Numbered from the stretch's first letter, positions 10,470-25,339 are shown. The stretch is DNA of 64,000 nt from Ridgeia piscesae (GCA_025642075.2 JAODUO010001228.1:139501-203500), one strand, 5' to 3'. Translations and numbers: made by a program. The notes: generated by a model not told the origin, from the sequence alone.

Positions 10470-11450
10470 AGACGAAGAAAAGATGACAGATAACCAACCT
10501 CACCCATGACGACAAAAGAAGAACATCAGTTTTTTCGCCACTAAACTTGAGGATTTCTGCCGGATTGTGATCCCGGTCGCAGCCGCGCCACCGTAGCTTC
10601 AGATTAATGAAAACTAAACAGCAGTTTAGCCTTTAAGGTGCAGCTATAACGAGGGTCGTATGGTAGGTCTAGGAATGATAACGACATAAACAGAACATGT
10701 TTACGAAAAACAACCAATTCTAGTTAAGGGTGTAGGGTGGCCTTTATATACTTTAAAACCTTGATACTCACTGAAATAGATAATTTTATAGATCTATTAT
10801 AATAATTATAGATATTCAGACTCAGATTGACGAGAGAAGGGGAGGACCAGAACGACGGGTTCCACTTGTTGTTTGCATGGTCCCTTTAATTTATTCTGCA
10901 CGTTCATACGTTTATGAATCGGTATTATAATTGTTGACAAGGAAACAAACGTAACATCGGTACTAAAATAATTAAAATATCAACATTACATTTGATACGC
11001 CAGCGATTGAAAATACAGCGGTCACGCTTGGCTACGCACAACATATTTTACTCACACGCGTACCGGTTAACCACGTGACTCACTGAGCACTTGTTATCCG
11101 TAAGTGGTTTTGTAATTTAATATTAGCTAGCCCAAAATTCTGCTGGCGTCTATCTACTTATTATGCACGAATTGTTAGCACGTTAGTCACACCAAAAATA
11201 AAATATATTTGAAATGCCAAATGTATAGCAAGAAGACGCACTTCTGACTAAATAGCCTTTTTTCTGTAGTCCAGTAGCCACTACTAATTTCACAAAAAAG
11301 GGGCCTTCGCGTGACAAGGGGTTGCTACGTAATCTTTGTTGTTTGCTATGTGATTTAAAACATAATGGTGAACATTAAAAGACATTGTAAATAAAAAGCC
11401 GCTGTGTTGAGGGATAGCGTACGCGGTACAATATTACAATACTAAAACCC
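10470..11450. other. Intergenic stretch upstream of the cadherin gene
   Basis: Unique AT-rich sequence with no recognised gene, RNA or repeat. CG dinucleotides become more frequent from about 11020 towards the inferred promoter. Confidence 0.5.
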
Positions 11451-11560
11451 TGACGGTTCTCGTTTCGTCTGTACTCGATCGTAAACGTAGAGTAGCCAGG
11501 CCGAGTAGACAGGGTTTGGTGTGCGTGACAGTAGTTGCGTGTTGGTGCCGTTTCGTAGCG
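11400..11560 (+). promoter_or_regulatory. Inferred promoter region of the dachsous-like gene
   Basis: A CpG-retaining stretch (TTCTCGTTTCGTCTGTACTC and GATCGTAAACGTAG near 11456-11490) lies just upstream of a strong donor at 11622. No TATA box is at a convincing position. The transcription start cannot be placed from sequence alone. Confidence 0.35.
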
Positions 11561-11621
11561 AATAAAGCCTACTATTATGGCTCGGATCAGGCAGATTTTG
11601 ACACCGTAGATGGAATGCGAG
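11500..11621 (+). other. Likely non-coding first exon of the dachsous-like gene
   Basis: The sequence ends in GCGAG with the consensus donor GTAAGT at 11622. A short upstream ORF (MARIRQILTP) starts at 11577, and a second ATG at 11610 runs through the junction with 12293 and stops after 14 more codons. These make this exon 5' UTR rather than coding. The left boundary is a guess. Confidence 0.45.
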
Positions 11622-12292
11622 GTAAGTGGCTACGGATCTTAATGAAAGTTGTCTTGATATAGTTATGCACAGCTTGTTTTACCAGCGGAACGTGTCGGAA
11701 CAGTTTGACGGCCCGAGGCTGGGCGAGCTACATGGCTCTTGCTTGTGAGACGCTGCCACCGATCGGCAGGGCAGCCACGCTAGTCGCGATTCATTCATTG
11801 TCCGACCCTCTATTGCAGCTCGCGAGTATTAACTTAGGCGGTAGCGTAGATGTCTGAGTTAACTAATATTGCCAGTTTTGTAGTAGCTTGAACAAGTCAT
11901 GTTAGCCTACATAACTGCATATCGTACAGTTCTACTGTAATAATCAACACAACAGTCAACACAACTGACAACAGCCTGCCTGCCTGCCACTTGGCAATGA
12001 CTTGGGCAGTTGCTATGCCTATGCCATGGTGGCAGCGCCTAGAACCTAAAACTTCATATCACACCAACCTGACGACAAAATCGTGCATAAAACCAGCGTG
12101 CGTCTATCACAGAAACATCCAGAATTTATATAGTGTCGCCAACTTTTGAAATTGTCGTGTAAGTTCAGAATTTGTTTCCTTGTCACCAAGTCTCAAATGT
12201 GTGCATTACTAGTCTAGAGAAACTCAATTCCAGTTTTCAGTCAGTTATTGAGTTGTGATAAGACAAGTCAACTACTGATTTATTTGTTGCAG

Positions 12293-14170
12293 ATGTTCGT
12301 CGGTTGCATCAAGATGAGCAGCCTGTATAGCTAACACGACGTGTCCACACACACACACACACACCAAGCAACTATGGGATTACTGAACTGCTGGATGTCA
12401 CCTGTCTGTGGCACCGGCTTCAAGAGGAAGGTTTCTGTGAGGCCAAACATGATGCTGTCATGGACAGTGGTTGTCTTGTTGGCTGTGATGAAGCCTGTTT
12501 TCTGTGAGGTACCAAACCCAATAACTGTCAGGACAGTGGATTATTATGTCGAAGAAGAACAGCCAATCGGCACAGTTATTGCGACGGTTAGACAGGACGG
12601 TGCACCGCCTCCATATATGACATTTTCAGTGCAAGATGTGTTCAGTCTCAGCGAAGAAGGTTTGATCACTGTCAAACGCAGACTTGATCGTGAAAAACGT
12701 GATGAAATTAAACTGGTAGCAATATCAAAATCTACATCAAAGCATATATCAATCATTATACATATCACAGACATAAACGACAACAGTCCAAATTTCACAC
12801 ATAGTGTCATAACAGAAAACCTTCTGGAATCGACACCAGAAAATGCCAAATATCCACTTGGTAGCATTTCTGACCCAGACTTGGGGATCAATTCGACGCA
12901 GCGATATGAAATTGCAGAAGGAAATGTGAACAATGCATTTCGACTAACGTTAGCCGTGCCAAATAGTGGGCGACAATTCCTCGATCTAATCATTAACAAG
13001 AAGTTAGACTATGAAACAATTCGTTCGTATGATTTACTCATAAAAGCGTATGATGGTGGAACCCCTCCGAATGTTGGAAGCATGCGTGTTATTGTCAACG
13101 TGATTGATGCTAATGACAACCAGCCGATCTTCAATATCAGTCGATATTATGCCAGGGTAGCTGAGAATGCAACGGCTGGATCGACTGTTCTCCAGGTTTT
13201 TGCCACTGATCGTGATTCTGGCGAAAATGGTCGAATTCGTTACCATATTGACCGAGACCGAAGTGACCAGCATGAAAATTTCAAAATCAACCCTATATCT
13301 GGCAGTATAACTGTGAACAAGAAACTGGATTACGAGGAGAAGCAGGCCTATGAGTTGATCGTTGTGGCACGTGATAATGGCACACAGAAGCTACAGACCA
13401 CTGCTGTTGTGTCGGTGCAGATTCTCGATGTCAACGACAACAAACCAGTCATCGATCTGAAATTTCTTACGGACAATGGAAAAGGACACATCTCAGAAAA
13501 TGCGCAGCCAGGTGATTTTGTGGCGAGGATTTCTGTCAGTGATCCCGATGTCAAACGTGGCATCGTTGGCGTTAATGTCACACTGAGCGGAGGTGATGGT
13601 CACTTTGGCTTGACCACACGAGACAGCATTGTGTACCTTGTGATTTTGTCAAAGTCGCTAGATCGTGAGCACCGGTCAGCCTACACGCTGACCGTGACTG
13701 CTGTGGACTCAGGTACTCCTCCGCTTACTGCCCGAAAGACGTTCACCATTTATGTGACAGACACAAATGACAACCCACCAAGGTTTGCACAGCCTGTGTA
13801 TTATGCTGACATCCAGGAGATTGTCCCACCAGGGTCCTCTGTCATACAACTTGTGGCCATTGACGGCGATAATGGCAACAACTCCATGATCCGGTATACG
13901 ATTCTCGCAGACCAGAGTTCCCACGCCGAGTGGTTCCAAATCGACAATCGCACTGGATTAATTACGACGAAGGCGCGTGTGGATTGTGAAACTGCGTCGG
14001 AACCTCATCTTATCATCATGGCGATTGATGCTGGGACACCCCCGATGTCAACTAATGTTACTGTGATCGTTCGCATCAGAGATGTGAATGACAACCAGCC
14101 AGTGTTTCACCAGAGCTTCTACAATGTGTCCGTGTTCGAAAACGCTACAGTCGGCAGCTGCATTATGAAG
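12293..14170 (+). CDS. DCHS1: Dachsous-type atypical cadherin, first coding exon (coding from ATG 12374)
   Basis: The exon lies between acceptor TTTGTTGCAG (ends 12292) and donor GTAAGA (14171). I start translation at ATG 12374: frames upstream close, and it precedes a hydrophobic segment LSWTVVVLLAVMKPVFC (residues 28-44), a signal peptide or signal anchor with likely cleavage near C44/E45. M26/M27 are alternative starts. The exon then encodes five cadherin repeats, each closed by a calcium-binding linker: DINDN (133-137), DANDN (245), DVNDN (352), DTNDN (463) and DVNDN (570). LDRE/LDYE motifs are present, and a sixth repeat begins at SFYNVSVFENATVG. Stretches such as HISENAQPGDFVARISVSDP, FGLTTRDSIVYLV and HAEWFQIDNRTGLITT are those I recognise from the N-terminal repeats of Dachsous, the Fat ligand in planar polarity and Hippo signalling. 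It ends in phase 0 after residue 599. Full-length Dachsous has about 27 repeats plus transmembrane and cytoplasmic parts, none of which are in the window. DCHS1 versus DCHS2 orthology is not decided. Confidence 0.85.
12347..12363. repeat. Short (CA)n run in the 5' UTR
   Basis: About eight CA steps end 10 bp before the inferred start codon. Confidence 0.8.
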
Positions 14171-14239
14171 GTAAGAAAACACATCGGCAAATGTGCTGAC
14201 CTTGTACTAGTTAGTTGTAGTCTTAGAAATGATCAATAG

Positions 14240-17200
14240 GTGGATGTATATTCATTTTGCAGGGATCTGTGATCAAGGTTTGCAGTGAAAGAAAATAAAA
14301 AATAGGGCATGCTCAAGAAGTTGTATTCAGTGACTAAGTATATATTGTTGGGTGTTCATGAAGTAGTATACCATTTACCATGTGAAAGTAGATCAGAGGA
14401 AGTGTTCTAGCTCACTAAATATATTTTATTTATCATCATTCAGGGGATCATTGTAAGTGCATGTCCTCCCATATGAAGAAGTCTGTGTGCAAATTTTTTT
14501 GTATTTGTTGATTTTGTTCGGCCAATTCTTTCTGATCTAACAAAGAAACACAAAAACATCTGGTTATTTTGAGTCGCATATTTGTACAGTACCTCTTGGG
14601 GGAACCTTGGAAACTATGGGGTGGTTAATGACTTACCACTTCCACATGGCACCACAGTGAATGGTATCAAATGACTATATAACAGTGATATAACTAAAGG
14701 CATTAGTTTACTGCTGCACATGTGGGGGTAAGGTAGTTGTAAATTAATTCACTGTAGTCTGCGCGAACATCAATCATAGCAAAAGCATATCAACAGTCCT
14801 TTTCTAGATGGTTATGTTTCTAAACACTGACCCTACACCTTGCCAAACCTCTTGATTGTAAAATACCATAACTGCAGTCCAGGTACTGTATAATTAGTTG
14901 AGAGAATGGGGCGTGCCTAACCAACAGCATGCTCAGGAGTGAGTTGTCTGGTGCACTGAACATGGTGTGTGTCTGCTACTGATTACGCACACACAGACCT
15001 ACCTGTGCTCATGAAACCCACTCATTCATTGTCTGTGAAGTCCAGTGCAGTAGACATGTACGTGCCTGGCACACTCTAGAGCACCTCCCACTGCTCACAC
15101 AACCAGACAATGGTGGCAGTGTCGCCAGTCAATGTACACAAGTCATTGCAGCGAGAATTTTTGTGGGTTTTCACACCACATGTGTGTGATATTGGCTTGA
15201 TGTATTTAGCTAAAATCTGTCTGTGCAGAAGAATGTTGAGAGACTGGCATCCAAGGGCCAACTGTGGAATTACAGTTTGCAGGATACAAATTTACAAAAT
15301 GCAAACATGGATCCATTTTCATAATGGACTGATGCAATTTAATGTTCATAGATGAACGTTAAAATCATTCATAATTATTTTGTACGCTGCTCCAATTTTT
15401 GTGAAATTTTTTTTATTTCGTAGTAGTTACATGATATAAATCATTGTTTACAGTTGCAAACATATTTCGTAAAAACTCAAAACATATTTGTTGGAAATTT
15501 CTGTTCTACCATAATCACATGCTTCAGTGACGACTCATGTCTGGCCCCCTTTATAAATGCCAAATGGTTTTGTTGCGCCTTTGAGTTAAAATGTTCAAAG
15601 AATAGACACTATAAAAGTGTTGCTATGTTGCTAATTACTCTTTATTCTTGAAAGCAAAAAATTCAATCATCGTATTGCTAAAATCTAGTGCACTATTTTA
15701 TAATGATTGGACTTTTGGCATGCAAAGGTAATGTACAGATTTATACCGGTACTGTACTGGTGTAAATGGTTACAGTATTTTGATTAGTTCAACCTTCATC
15801 ATATAAACCCATCTGTGTCACTATAGTGACCATAAAACTGACCCTGACTATTGCCATGTTGTTTTATGTGTCTGTTTGACCTGTGTCCACTGGCGGCCTG
15901 GCGCTGTATTATGTCTGCAGGATTCTTGGGCTTCAGCATCTTTGTCATAGTGTAAGTGGCAGGCCCAAAGTTCTATACAAGCACCAACAACATAGAAACA
16001 TTTCTCAGAATCTGTTCTTAATGATCCTGTCTAGATTACAAAATTCCCTGCTTTTCTGATTAGTTTGTGTGAATTTCAAGCACATGGATATGACATCGTT
16101 GTTGCGGTAGGTACCTCGACAATAGTGCTAGTTTTCTTTGTTGTCCAGTAAGCCCACAAACTGTTTGTAATACCTGCAGTCAAACTGTCAGCATGTTGTC
16201 ATTGGGGAATCGGTTTTTCTTGTCAACTATTGTCCTGTCGCATTTCATTTGTGCATTGTTGGGAATGCAAAGAACTCAAGCAGCCTGTGGGAACAGCATG
16301 CCTCTATAGAACCCACAAGAAAGCACAGGGATATTAGTCAGTTCATCACTGAGGTAACACAAATGTCTGCTGGCAATTTTTATCCCAGCAGCCTAGGAGT
16401 AATTTGGTGGTTACTTGTGTCCATTGTATTGAATGTTACTGCTATTCAAGCAGCGTTACACAGCAGTAATCTACAACAAAACCTGACAGCTATGTTCTGT
16501 CACAATCTACATCATCCCATTGCAATTTTTATATTTCATTTTTATTATTTAACTAATTTGCATAATTGTGGAAATAAGCAGAACTATAAATTTAAGAAAA
16601 TCAAGTCATAATCACCAACTTCTTCCACATTGTATATAATTACAACAGAACGACAGTGTTCCAGAATGGATTATGTATTTGAATGGAAGAAGAAGATTTG
16701 ATTCTTATAAGAAGCTTGTGTCATCAAACTTATCGTTTACATTTAATGAAGTTTCTGCTTTACAAACATAAATTATGTGTCTACTTTTTATCATGTGTTG
16801 CGATATATAAAATAAATAAGATAACTTAATTACCCGGTAAAAATGTGCTTAAAAATAGCCGATGAAAGACTTAAAAATTAAAATTAGTATTTTTGATGGA
16901 CTGACCAACATGGACATCCTATAAAAATAGGTTTGATACAATGAAATATGTGTGCAACATGTTTATTCAACACTCAACAGTAGTCTAGATAACCACAGAT
17001 TTAACTGCACATTACAGAATGATTTTAAGTTGATGTTTATCTCTCTACTAGGTAGCTCTTGCTACTTACACCAACAGAGGACTGACTGGTAATAGCTTTA
17101 GCTGTGGCATAATAAAACAGACAATTTACATAGAAAGTGCATTTCACCAGCACATTAATGGTTTCTGAGTGAGTTAGGCCACATGCATATGTGTGACTTA

Positions 17201-20200
17201 CCTTTAATGTTTCAGGGTTGCACCGACACACTGTGTACACAGTATGTTTAATGGTTCAGATCTTCTGAATACAATGTGTATAACATTAACAGTTCCACTG
17301 ATACTTTACATAAAAACTCAAAGAACACATTTTATTGATAGTTACAATGTGATATATTTTAGCTGTTTCTTCAGTTCTGTATTTTTGGGTGGACAAAAAC
17401 TGGACATGGTAACTCGTATACACAAGCCAGTTGGGGCATGTTTTAGGACCTGAAATAAAGTACAAAGTACAAACACACGTGCGTGACACCCATTTTCATG
17501 GATTTTATAAGACCTTTATTGTTCCTTCACTTTTGTACACGTCCAGTAATATTTCTACCTGGCCAGATCATGCATGACCTGTTCAAATGATGGGTGGACT
17601 GGTCTCTGCCTAAAACAATACATATGATGACACAGTGAGTGTATCAGTCTTACCACAATCTAACCACAACCAAGTAATATGAAATGACATTTGTTTATTA
17701 CAATTATAGTTTATTATACATGCAAAGTTTTCTTGATATCCACCCCTAAATAATTAAATAAATATGTACAGGCATATCATTATAGAGCTGTGTATATATG
17801 GCGAATCAGACCGATGCAAGTGTACACATCACATGTAAGCACACCATGTATGTGGGCGACAACTGATCCTACTACAGCTCAAACACAATGTGGTATTTAT
17901 ACAGGATATTGCCAGTTCGACCTCCAACAGTGCAGCTCTCATTCACTTTGAGGATTACAGCTTGGTGCCTGTTAACGCTTAACAACAGGCGCTCTCAGCA
18001 CAGTTGAAAGACTGGCACAGTGCACACGGCATGTTTCCTTTGTGTGGTCCCCTTGCCCCAGAGCCAGCAGCTTCATTAAGTTGCTTGTGGTACAATATGC
18101 TGCTTCCTCAATTCTAGGTGGCACCGTGTGGTAAATGGCCTACTTGTAGCAGCATGTCTTTCACTGCCCACTTTGTCTACCACCCCCTCTTGTTTGTCCA
18201 TTATCCCAGGACACTTGTACACTGGTGAACCTCATGCTACCTCTGATGCTAGTGTTATGAACTGTGTTTTCATATTTTCTTAATTGATCTAATTGCAATC
18301 TTTTTATAGGTATTTTTCTTCTGCTTGGTACTTGTAGGCATTGCAATGATGCTGTGTTATGTAGCTGTCATTGTGGAAAGTTAATTTCCGTTAACATGCC
18401 AGCGTTGATATGATCACTCACATGCCCCGTGCAGAAGTAAAATGTACGCATCAATCATGTGTGAGAGATTCTGACGCACGGGATGAATCATGTTTCAAAA
18501 ATGTTTTATGTGTTGAAGTCCTCAGACGACTTAACTTCAAGGCACTGGGGAAACCCTGTTGAAATGTGTATGATGAATCAACGTATGAACTCAGGCGAGA
18601 TGCAGACTTCTCACAGATCGTACCTGTTTTTGTGAGTCGGCAGCATACGTCATACCAGTTTTTGTGTCTTCGTAATGACAGCCGACTGGTTCTCCATTTC
18701 CAGTTTGCCACTTCTGGCAAAAATAAAAAAACAAAGACAATTTTTTTCCAGCTAAGGCATGCCACTGTTGTGTCACTTGAATTAGGATAATTTTACTGAT
18801 CGGAATTGATATAGAGCATTAGTTTCAGTTGATGCCATGGCACAGAGAGCTATTTGTTGGTACTGGGAAAATCCATGGGGATATGGGTTTGCCTTTGGGT
18901 TGTCTTTCCTGTGCTGGATGGAATACCACATATCAGTGACTGAGTGGCAAGTCTTGATCTGAGTTCTTCCCCTTCATTTCACTAATTGCATTCAGTGGAG
19001 ATTTTGTCAGAAGTCTGAATGCTTACTGGTCTCACAGTGGGAGGAATCTGTGACCAGCTGTTACTGTTTCTGAGGTCCAATTAATAGAGGGCATCCTTTT
19101 TGATTGAGCATGCATCATTTGGCATGCTGTGAATCTTGAATCTGATTTAATTTACAGTTCTGCCTCGCTGGTGACTATACTGAATTCTTTGCATGTTCGT
19201 CATTGGTTCATTAAATATTGTGGGTCACCTGTTTGGTTTGATCCAGTGGTCTAGCTGGGATTAACAATAAATGTCTGCTATTTACTGGAGTGATTAATAC
19301 AAGAATTCTGTGGGTCTGGCTATTATTACAATATCGCTGAATTAATGATCATTATTTCACAAGAGCCACAATTTAGCCCATGCATCGTAAATGCTGTTCA
19401 AAAGTGTCAGTAGTGAATCTGTCAGTATTATAAATTCCCCCTCTGGGCATCCACAGCACACAGCTGGTACTCTAGTCATTATTATACATGACCAGTTCTT
19501 TTCCCCAAGAAATGATTATACATTGATTTACCTGCATTTTGTATTGGACAGGTATAATTGTCCTTCCGTGTGTTTCGTATTAATAGGAAATGGGGAATGT
19601 TTGTCAGTGTACTGCAACTTATGCTTATATATAGTAATCATTAAATGTAGTGTTTTTTAATCACATTAGAATATCGATGTAAATAAGTGTTTGTTTGCTC
19701 ATTGTTTTATGAAAGGCATAACACTAACTGTATATGTAATATTGCTATTTACAATAATTTATATAAAAATGCACAATTCTGCCCCCTATGTGTTCCATGC
19801 CAAATCACCTTTCTTGAAATACGATGTGGACCCTATATAGCAACCATTCTTCTATTGTTGCAACTTATTTAAGACGTGGGGTTTAAGAATGTGCCAAGTG
19901 CAGGCCTGGCCTGGATCTTGAGAGAACTTTATAGTTACCTGCGCACTGATAGGAGACAGCAATGACAGTTGAGCCTAACTTAGTGGTAATATGATCACAC
20001 AAGGTCTGTGTCCAGACACAGATGAATGGACCACCACAATGATGACCGCTTCAAGACCTAGTCTGTCATGGAGGCACATTGTGCAGCCTGACAGTGGTAG
20101 CATACTATTACAAACATCTGCGTAGACCTCTTGTCTGTAGTCATGGACATAGGTAGTATTGTGACTATAGTAAAACATAAATCGGGTTGTGGTTGTAAGA

Positions 20201-21415
20201 ATACTGTCTTCATGTTGACGTCATGGATGGAGCTGTTAAAATAATATGACATCTGGGAATTATTTGTTTAAAACTCAAGTGGAGGTGGTCAAAACATGCC
20301 AGGTGCAAAACAGCTAGCATCCTTTGATGATCAGTTGGTAGTCTAGGAGTGGAGCTAGGTGGTTGTAAATGTCTATGGCAGATTAACTAGTCCATCTTGT
20401 TCAGAAGCCTGGATGTACCAAAGATTAAGTGTTCTAGATTGAGACTACCAGTGACTCTGTTGGATTTGCTGGGTTTTCTCAGGATCATAAATATACAGGA
20501 GCTCATTCCCCTACTTTTAAACAACCTAGTATCAGGTCAGCTGGAAATCACTTACATTGAGAGTGAGTGACTGTTTAGAATTAGACTCATTTAAAGTTGT
20601 CTATAGTGTATGTAGGTAGTTATTGGGTCAACAGTGAAGTCCTGTCTCCACAGTATTATGTGTATCCCTCGGGTTAAACTTGTGTATTTGATGCAAACAA
20701 ACAATTCATTTAATAATCATTTATAAGTAATTTACTATTTATAGTGTTGGTTGACCAAACATGGACCTGTGCCAAAGATATGAAATTATGACCCAAATGT
20801 TAATCCAGGTAGAACAGATAAGGGTGTAGTAAGCCTGAGGTGTCTTCAGTCACAGCCGACATCTAGTACTAGTACTGTAGTTCCACATGTTTCAGGGACA
20901 TTTCAGCCGTCCTAAATGGTTCCAGCCAATCTCTATGCCGTACCAATGCTTCTCTTGTGGAGCCATAAATGTGCTCGCTGAGACCACCAGGTCTAGATAA
21001 CCCCTCTGTCTGGGGTGAATATGGCAGTGGCTGTGGGGCTCATTGACACGGACCCCCCAGGCAGTGAATGTATTCATGTATGCAACATCAAAGGCTAAAT
21101 GACAGTCAGTTCAGTTTCACTGGCAGATTAGGCATTGTCCCATTGTCAGTAAATTGACAGGTATTTATAATTGATGTCCACCTGGTACTGCAACTTTGTG
21201 GTGACCTGGCTTGGCTGTTCATGTGTGTAGGATTATTGTTTTGCTCAGTGTTTTTTGTTGAAATTTGTAAGTAAAAGTGGATCATGTTGTTTCAAATGCA
21301 CACAAAATTGTGTGCCTTATTTCTCCATCTTTTTAATATATTTTGTGTAATTTAACATGCATTTGAAATAATTATTTACATAACATTATTATGAAACTAG
21401 ACTGTAAATTATAAA
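14240..21415. other. Intron segment with no recognised feature
   Basis: Unique AT-rich sequence. The short open frames encode nothing recognisable. TG and CA are common and CG is scarce, as expected for methylated gene-body DNA. Confidence 0.5.
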
Positions 21416-21417
21416 AT

Positions 21418-21419
<2 letters not shown>

Positions 21420-21478
<59 letters not shown>

Positions 21479-21489
21479 TATAATATATA
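21420..21489. repeat. (AT)n microsatellite
   Basis: About 33 AT steps with AATATATATAATATA interruptions at the right end. Confidence 0.95.
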
Positions 21490-24399
21490 AGTATACCTAT
21501 TGACTTACGCAATTATTAGGTTCTTAGCTTTTCCAGAATACTGAAATAAAATTTAATTTAAGGCAGATATATGGTTGTTTTAACTGAACACTTGTTTGTA
21601 GAATGCACTTTTGTTGTGTTTCTTGGTAACTGACTATATGTTAAGCATTCTAAAAAGTTGACCTACTTGAGTTAAGTTACATACACTACAGTGTATATAG
21701 CTGCACACGCGATGCAGCAAAATGTGATAGATGTTTCTAAAAGAAACATGAAAAAATCTGTTTTGCTGTATGCGTGACTGCATTGGATGTGAACTTGTAG
21801 TGTCTTGTTAATATGTCATAAAAAAGTTCTCATAGCACATTTGTGGTTCAGTGATACATGCAACTACTACTTGTTGGAAAAAGGTTATCTCATTTGCCAT
21901 TTATGCCCTGGAAGTTTACACGTGTACAGTGTATATCTACCGTGTATGTACGTGTGTACACATATAACTGGCAAGTGTCCACTTTGTAAATTGGCAGTGC
22001 CCCATTGGCTATATGCCTGACACACAAGGAGTGACTTCCTTTTTACTATCAAATTCCTCTAATTTCATGTACCGTTTTGCATATCATTTTGAAATATTCA
22101 CCGCTCACGTTTGTATAGAGGAAGATGATTTTTCCTAGAAAAACATTTATTTATGAAGTACATGTTTACTTTGTTTTTACCTTAAATAAATTGAAATATA
22201 TACAGTTAGTATTTTGTCATTCATCTAGGTTAAGTCTTGATTGTCTGCTATTTTATTTGTTGTAACGTCATGGTAGAACATAGATTCATGGGGTAGGTAA
22301 ACCACTGAGTTGAAACACATAATTTTAATTGACCACCATGGGTAAAAAAACCTTGTGAATGAAATGCTTCTGTAGCATTATAATGATTCTTAGAAAACAG
22401 GAAATACACATAAATATATCATGTTTTCACTTTGATCAGTGATGTGAATCGCAGTACAACATAATAATATACCAAATTACCAACAGAAACCTATTGTATC
22501 TTTATGTAATTGTATGCTGAAATATATAATTATATGCCATGTAATTATTATTGTAAGTGCGTATCAGTGCTTCAATCACAATGCATGTATTCTTAGTAAA
22601 GTTCCTTTTTAGGTAGCATGACAAATGACAAGGTGCTTGGTAGAATGGTGTATAGAGGAAACTAACAATTATGTGTTGTTGTAAACACAGAACACACGTT
22701 ACTAACAGATTGCATTCAACAAACTCATACTCTCTACAAGTAACTATTCACTCATTCACACCTGTTATCAACAAATCATAAGCCTTCACAACTTTCACAA
22801 GTGACATGTAACAAATTTTGATGCATGAGTATAATATAACAAAGGTCTTTTTTTGAAGAAACTCTGACTAACTCTTGCACGTTTTCACTGCACACATGTG
22901 ATTTATCACATATGTCTATTAAAACTTATGTACTAAATGTTTTGTTATGAAGCCTTGAAAGTTAAATTTGATTTAAAAAAGTCACCTGAATGTTTATTTT
23001 ATTTTCACTTTTTATAATTACAAATAACATTAAATTTATAATTGTTACTTATTTCATGGTACTTTCTGCTGACTTTGTATATATTCAACACTCGATATGC
23101 CATGTTGAAAGGAAGTCATTGGCTCACAGTTGAATCTATGTGTGTGGTCTACCCCTGGACCCACCCCTGGTGCATGTGTCAACTTTTGTCACAGCTTGCC
23201 ATCTGTCCTGTTCTGTTTTATAATTATATCCATCATACCAATACAATAGTGTCGTTGATTGGACGGCCAGTGCTACTGTGCCCTGGAGTAACAACCTTCA
23301 TTTACATTTCAACTGTCCACATGGCCTTTTGAACTGCACAGCTGAGTGGACATTCTATCTCTGCCTGCAGCCTGTGTTATTACAGCCATCAGTGACCAGT
23401 GTCACCAAGCTTGCAGTGTCAACTCTGATGGAGACTGACCAATAGATGGGTGGCTTCTTGAAGCCACCAGTGTCTCTGCCTGTTTGTCTTCTGTCTCTTC
23501 ACATGTCACATGTCCTTTAGAACAACACCAAGATTATCTCCCACTGTTTCCTTTAGGGTTTACTGGTGTTTGGACACAGTATGTGCAATGGGGCATAGCT
23601 TTATGTAGAGACCCGTCCACCTGTCATTTGGATGGGTAAAAATGAATATGGACGGATAGAAATATCGTGGACGGGTTGTGGACGGATAAAAAAATGAAGG
23701 AGCAAAATAAAGGTCTTCCAAAACCATATCTGATATTGTTAGTTATGCCTTGAAAGTGAGTAAAAATGGTGTCACATGTGTGTTTGTAGTCCATTTCAGG
23801 TCATCAGACACATTTAAAAGTTTGTAAACTGGCTTAACAGTTAACATCCATGTTTTATCCTGCATAAAGCCCTGCTGAGTGGGCATTGTAGGTAAATGTG
23901 TGCAGAATAAATTACAAACACGATCATTACATTTTTAAATACACATCTAAAAATGTAATTAACAAGATCACAAGCTGTATGACAAACATCCATCTTAGGA
24001 CAGTAAAGTGAATTGAATCGAATCACTTATTAGAAGATGTATCAAATGGAAGAAGCTATTTATTTACATTTATTTATTTGTCATTAAAAGTTTTCCTGCA
24101 ATTATAATGTATAGCATAATACAGACTTGGCAATCTGTCCTGACTGACTCACTCTTGTCATTGGCTGTTTATAATCTAAGATAGAGTAATGCTTCTAGTA
24201 GATCAGACTTTAGTTTATTTTAGCTCGCTTTCTCTGGAATTCAATTACTTTTTATGCGTTATTAGCCGACAAAATAAGCAGTTTCTTGTACTGATTCTCA
24301 GAATAGACAGTGACGGCATGCACAGGTTAGTGGATGAAAAAGTTGCATTTAATCAGAGAACTGTGGAGTTACTTGTATACGTGATTTAATATTCCAACA

Positions 24400-24900
24400 A
24401 AACAGGTGTGTTAGGCATGTCACTCACGACAGGGGTCGGGATCCCCTTCACTTGGTGACACCTGAATACAGGTAACAAACACACCAATCCACGTCTCTGC
24501 CTCGCTTCGACAGTCACTCGCAAATGCAACAATAGAATGTGTCCCATTTTAACGTTTTTTCCTGCACCGTTATCGGTGGGGCCAACACGCTGAGGCAAGT
24601 GGGATGCAAACAATGTCTGTCGGCCGGTAACCGGAGCCCAACAAGCAGATTTTTGTGTGCAGAATAAATTGAAAACTATTTGTCCCACCGCTTGTAAGAC
24701 AGAGTTTTGGAACGTGGCCTTGAGTGGCTGCTGTGTAGACAGTTATGAAAGCCTCCAGGCTGCGGATGGGACATTATTGGCACTCGGTTTGACACCGTGT
24801 TTGACAGCTTGTTCGTGGTGTACTGTTGTCAGTAGATCCATTGCGTGTCCATTATGGTCAGTCCGGAAAGGTCAGTGTACAAGATAATGCTGACACGTCA
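24400..24900. promoter_or_regulatory. CpG-retaining intronic block, candidate enhancer
   Basis: CG dinucleotides are frequent (for example CTCGCTTCGACAGTCACTCG and GTCGGCCGGTAACCGG near 24500-24630), although the flanking intron is CG-poor. There is no tandem structure and no coding signal. In mosaically methylated invertebrate genomes such islands often mark unmethylated regulatory DNA; here this is inference only. Confidence 0.3.
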
Positions 24901-25339
24901 CATCATGTTTCTGTAGTGTGGTGTACTTGCTGTCGGGCATACAACTTGTGTAGAGGTTCTTGAATTTTTTCATGTTGCAAATTTTGATTACTTATCTTAA
25001 TGTTAATAAAAATCATGCAATATTTATATTAAACACTTTGTTTACAAGTTATTAACAAATCTCTGTAACAGATGAGGCTAGTTATGGCACCCAGATACAG
25101 TTTGTCTGTTAACATGGATAGGTTCACCACACTACATTTTTGAAGGCTTGCATAGCTTCTGTGTCTGTCACTTAATGATGTTGAAGAGAAAAATTACGTA
25201 ATAAAACATTACAACAATCATCCCTGTGTTTATTTGAATAATACCCAGTAAGTAATTTTGAAAAATGCCACTGAATTATTTTTAGAAGTGGTGCAGTGAC
25301 CATTTGAGTGTGTTAAACATAATCTTGCAGGCAGCGGAT

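Noticed and set aside
12341..12373. Upstream start GTG at 12341 for the cadherin
   Set aside because: It is not an ATG; the added residues are translated (CA)n repeat. ATG 12374 leads into the signal peptide.
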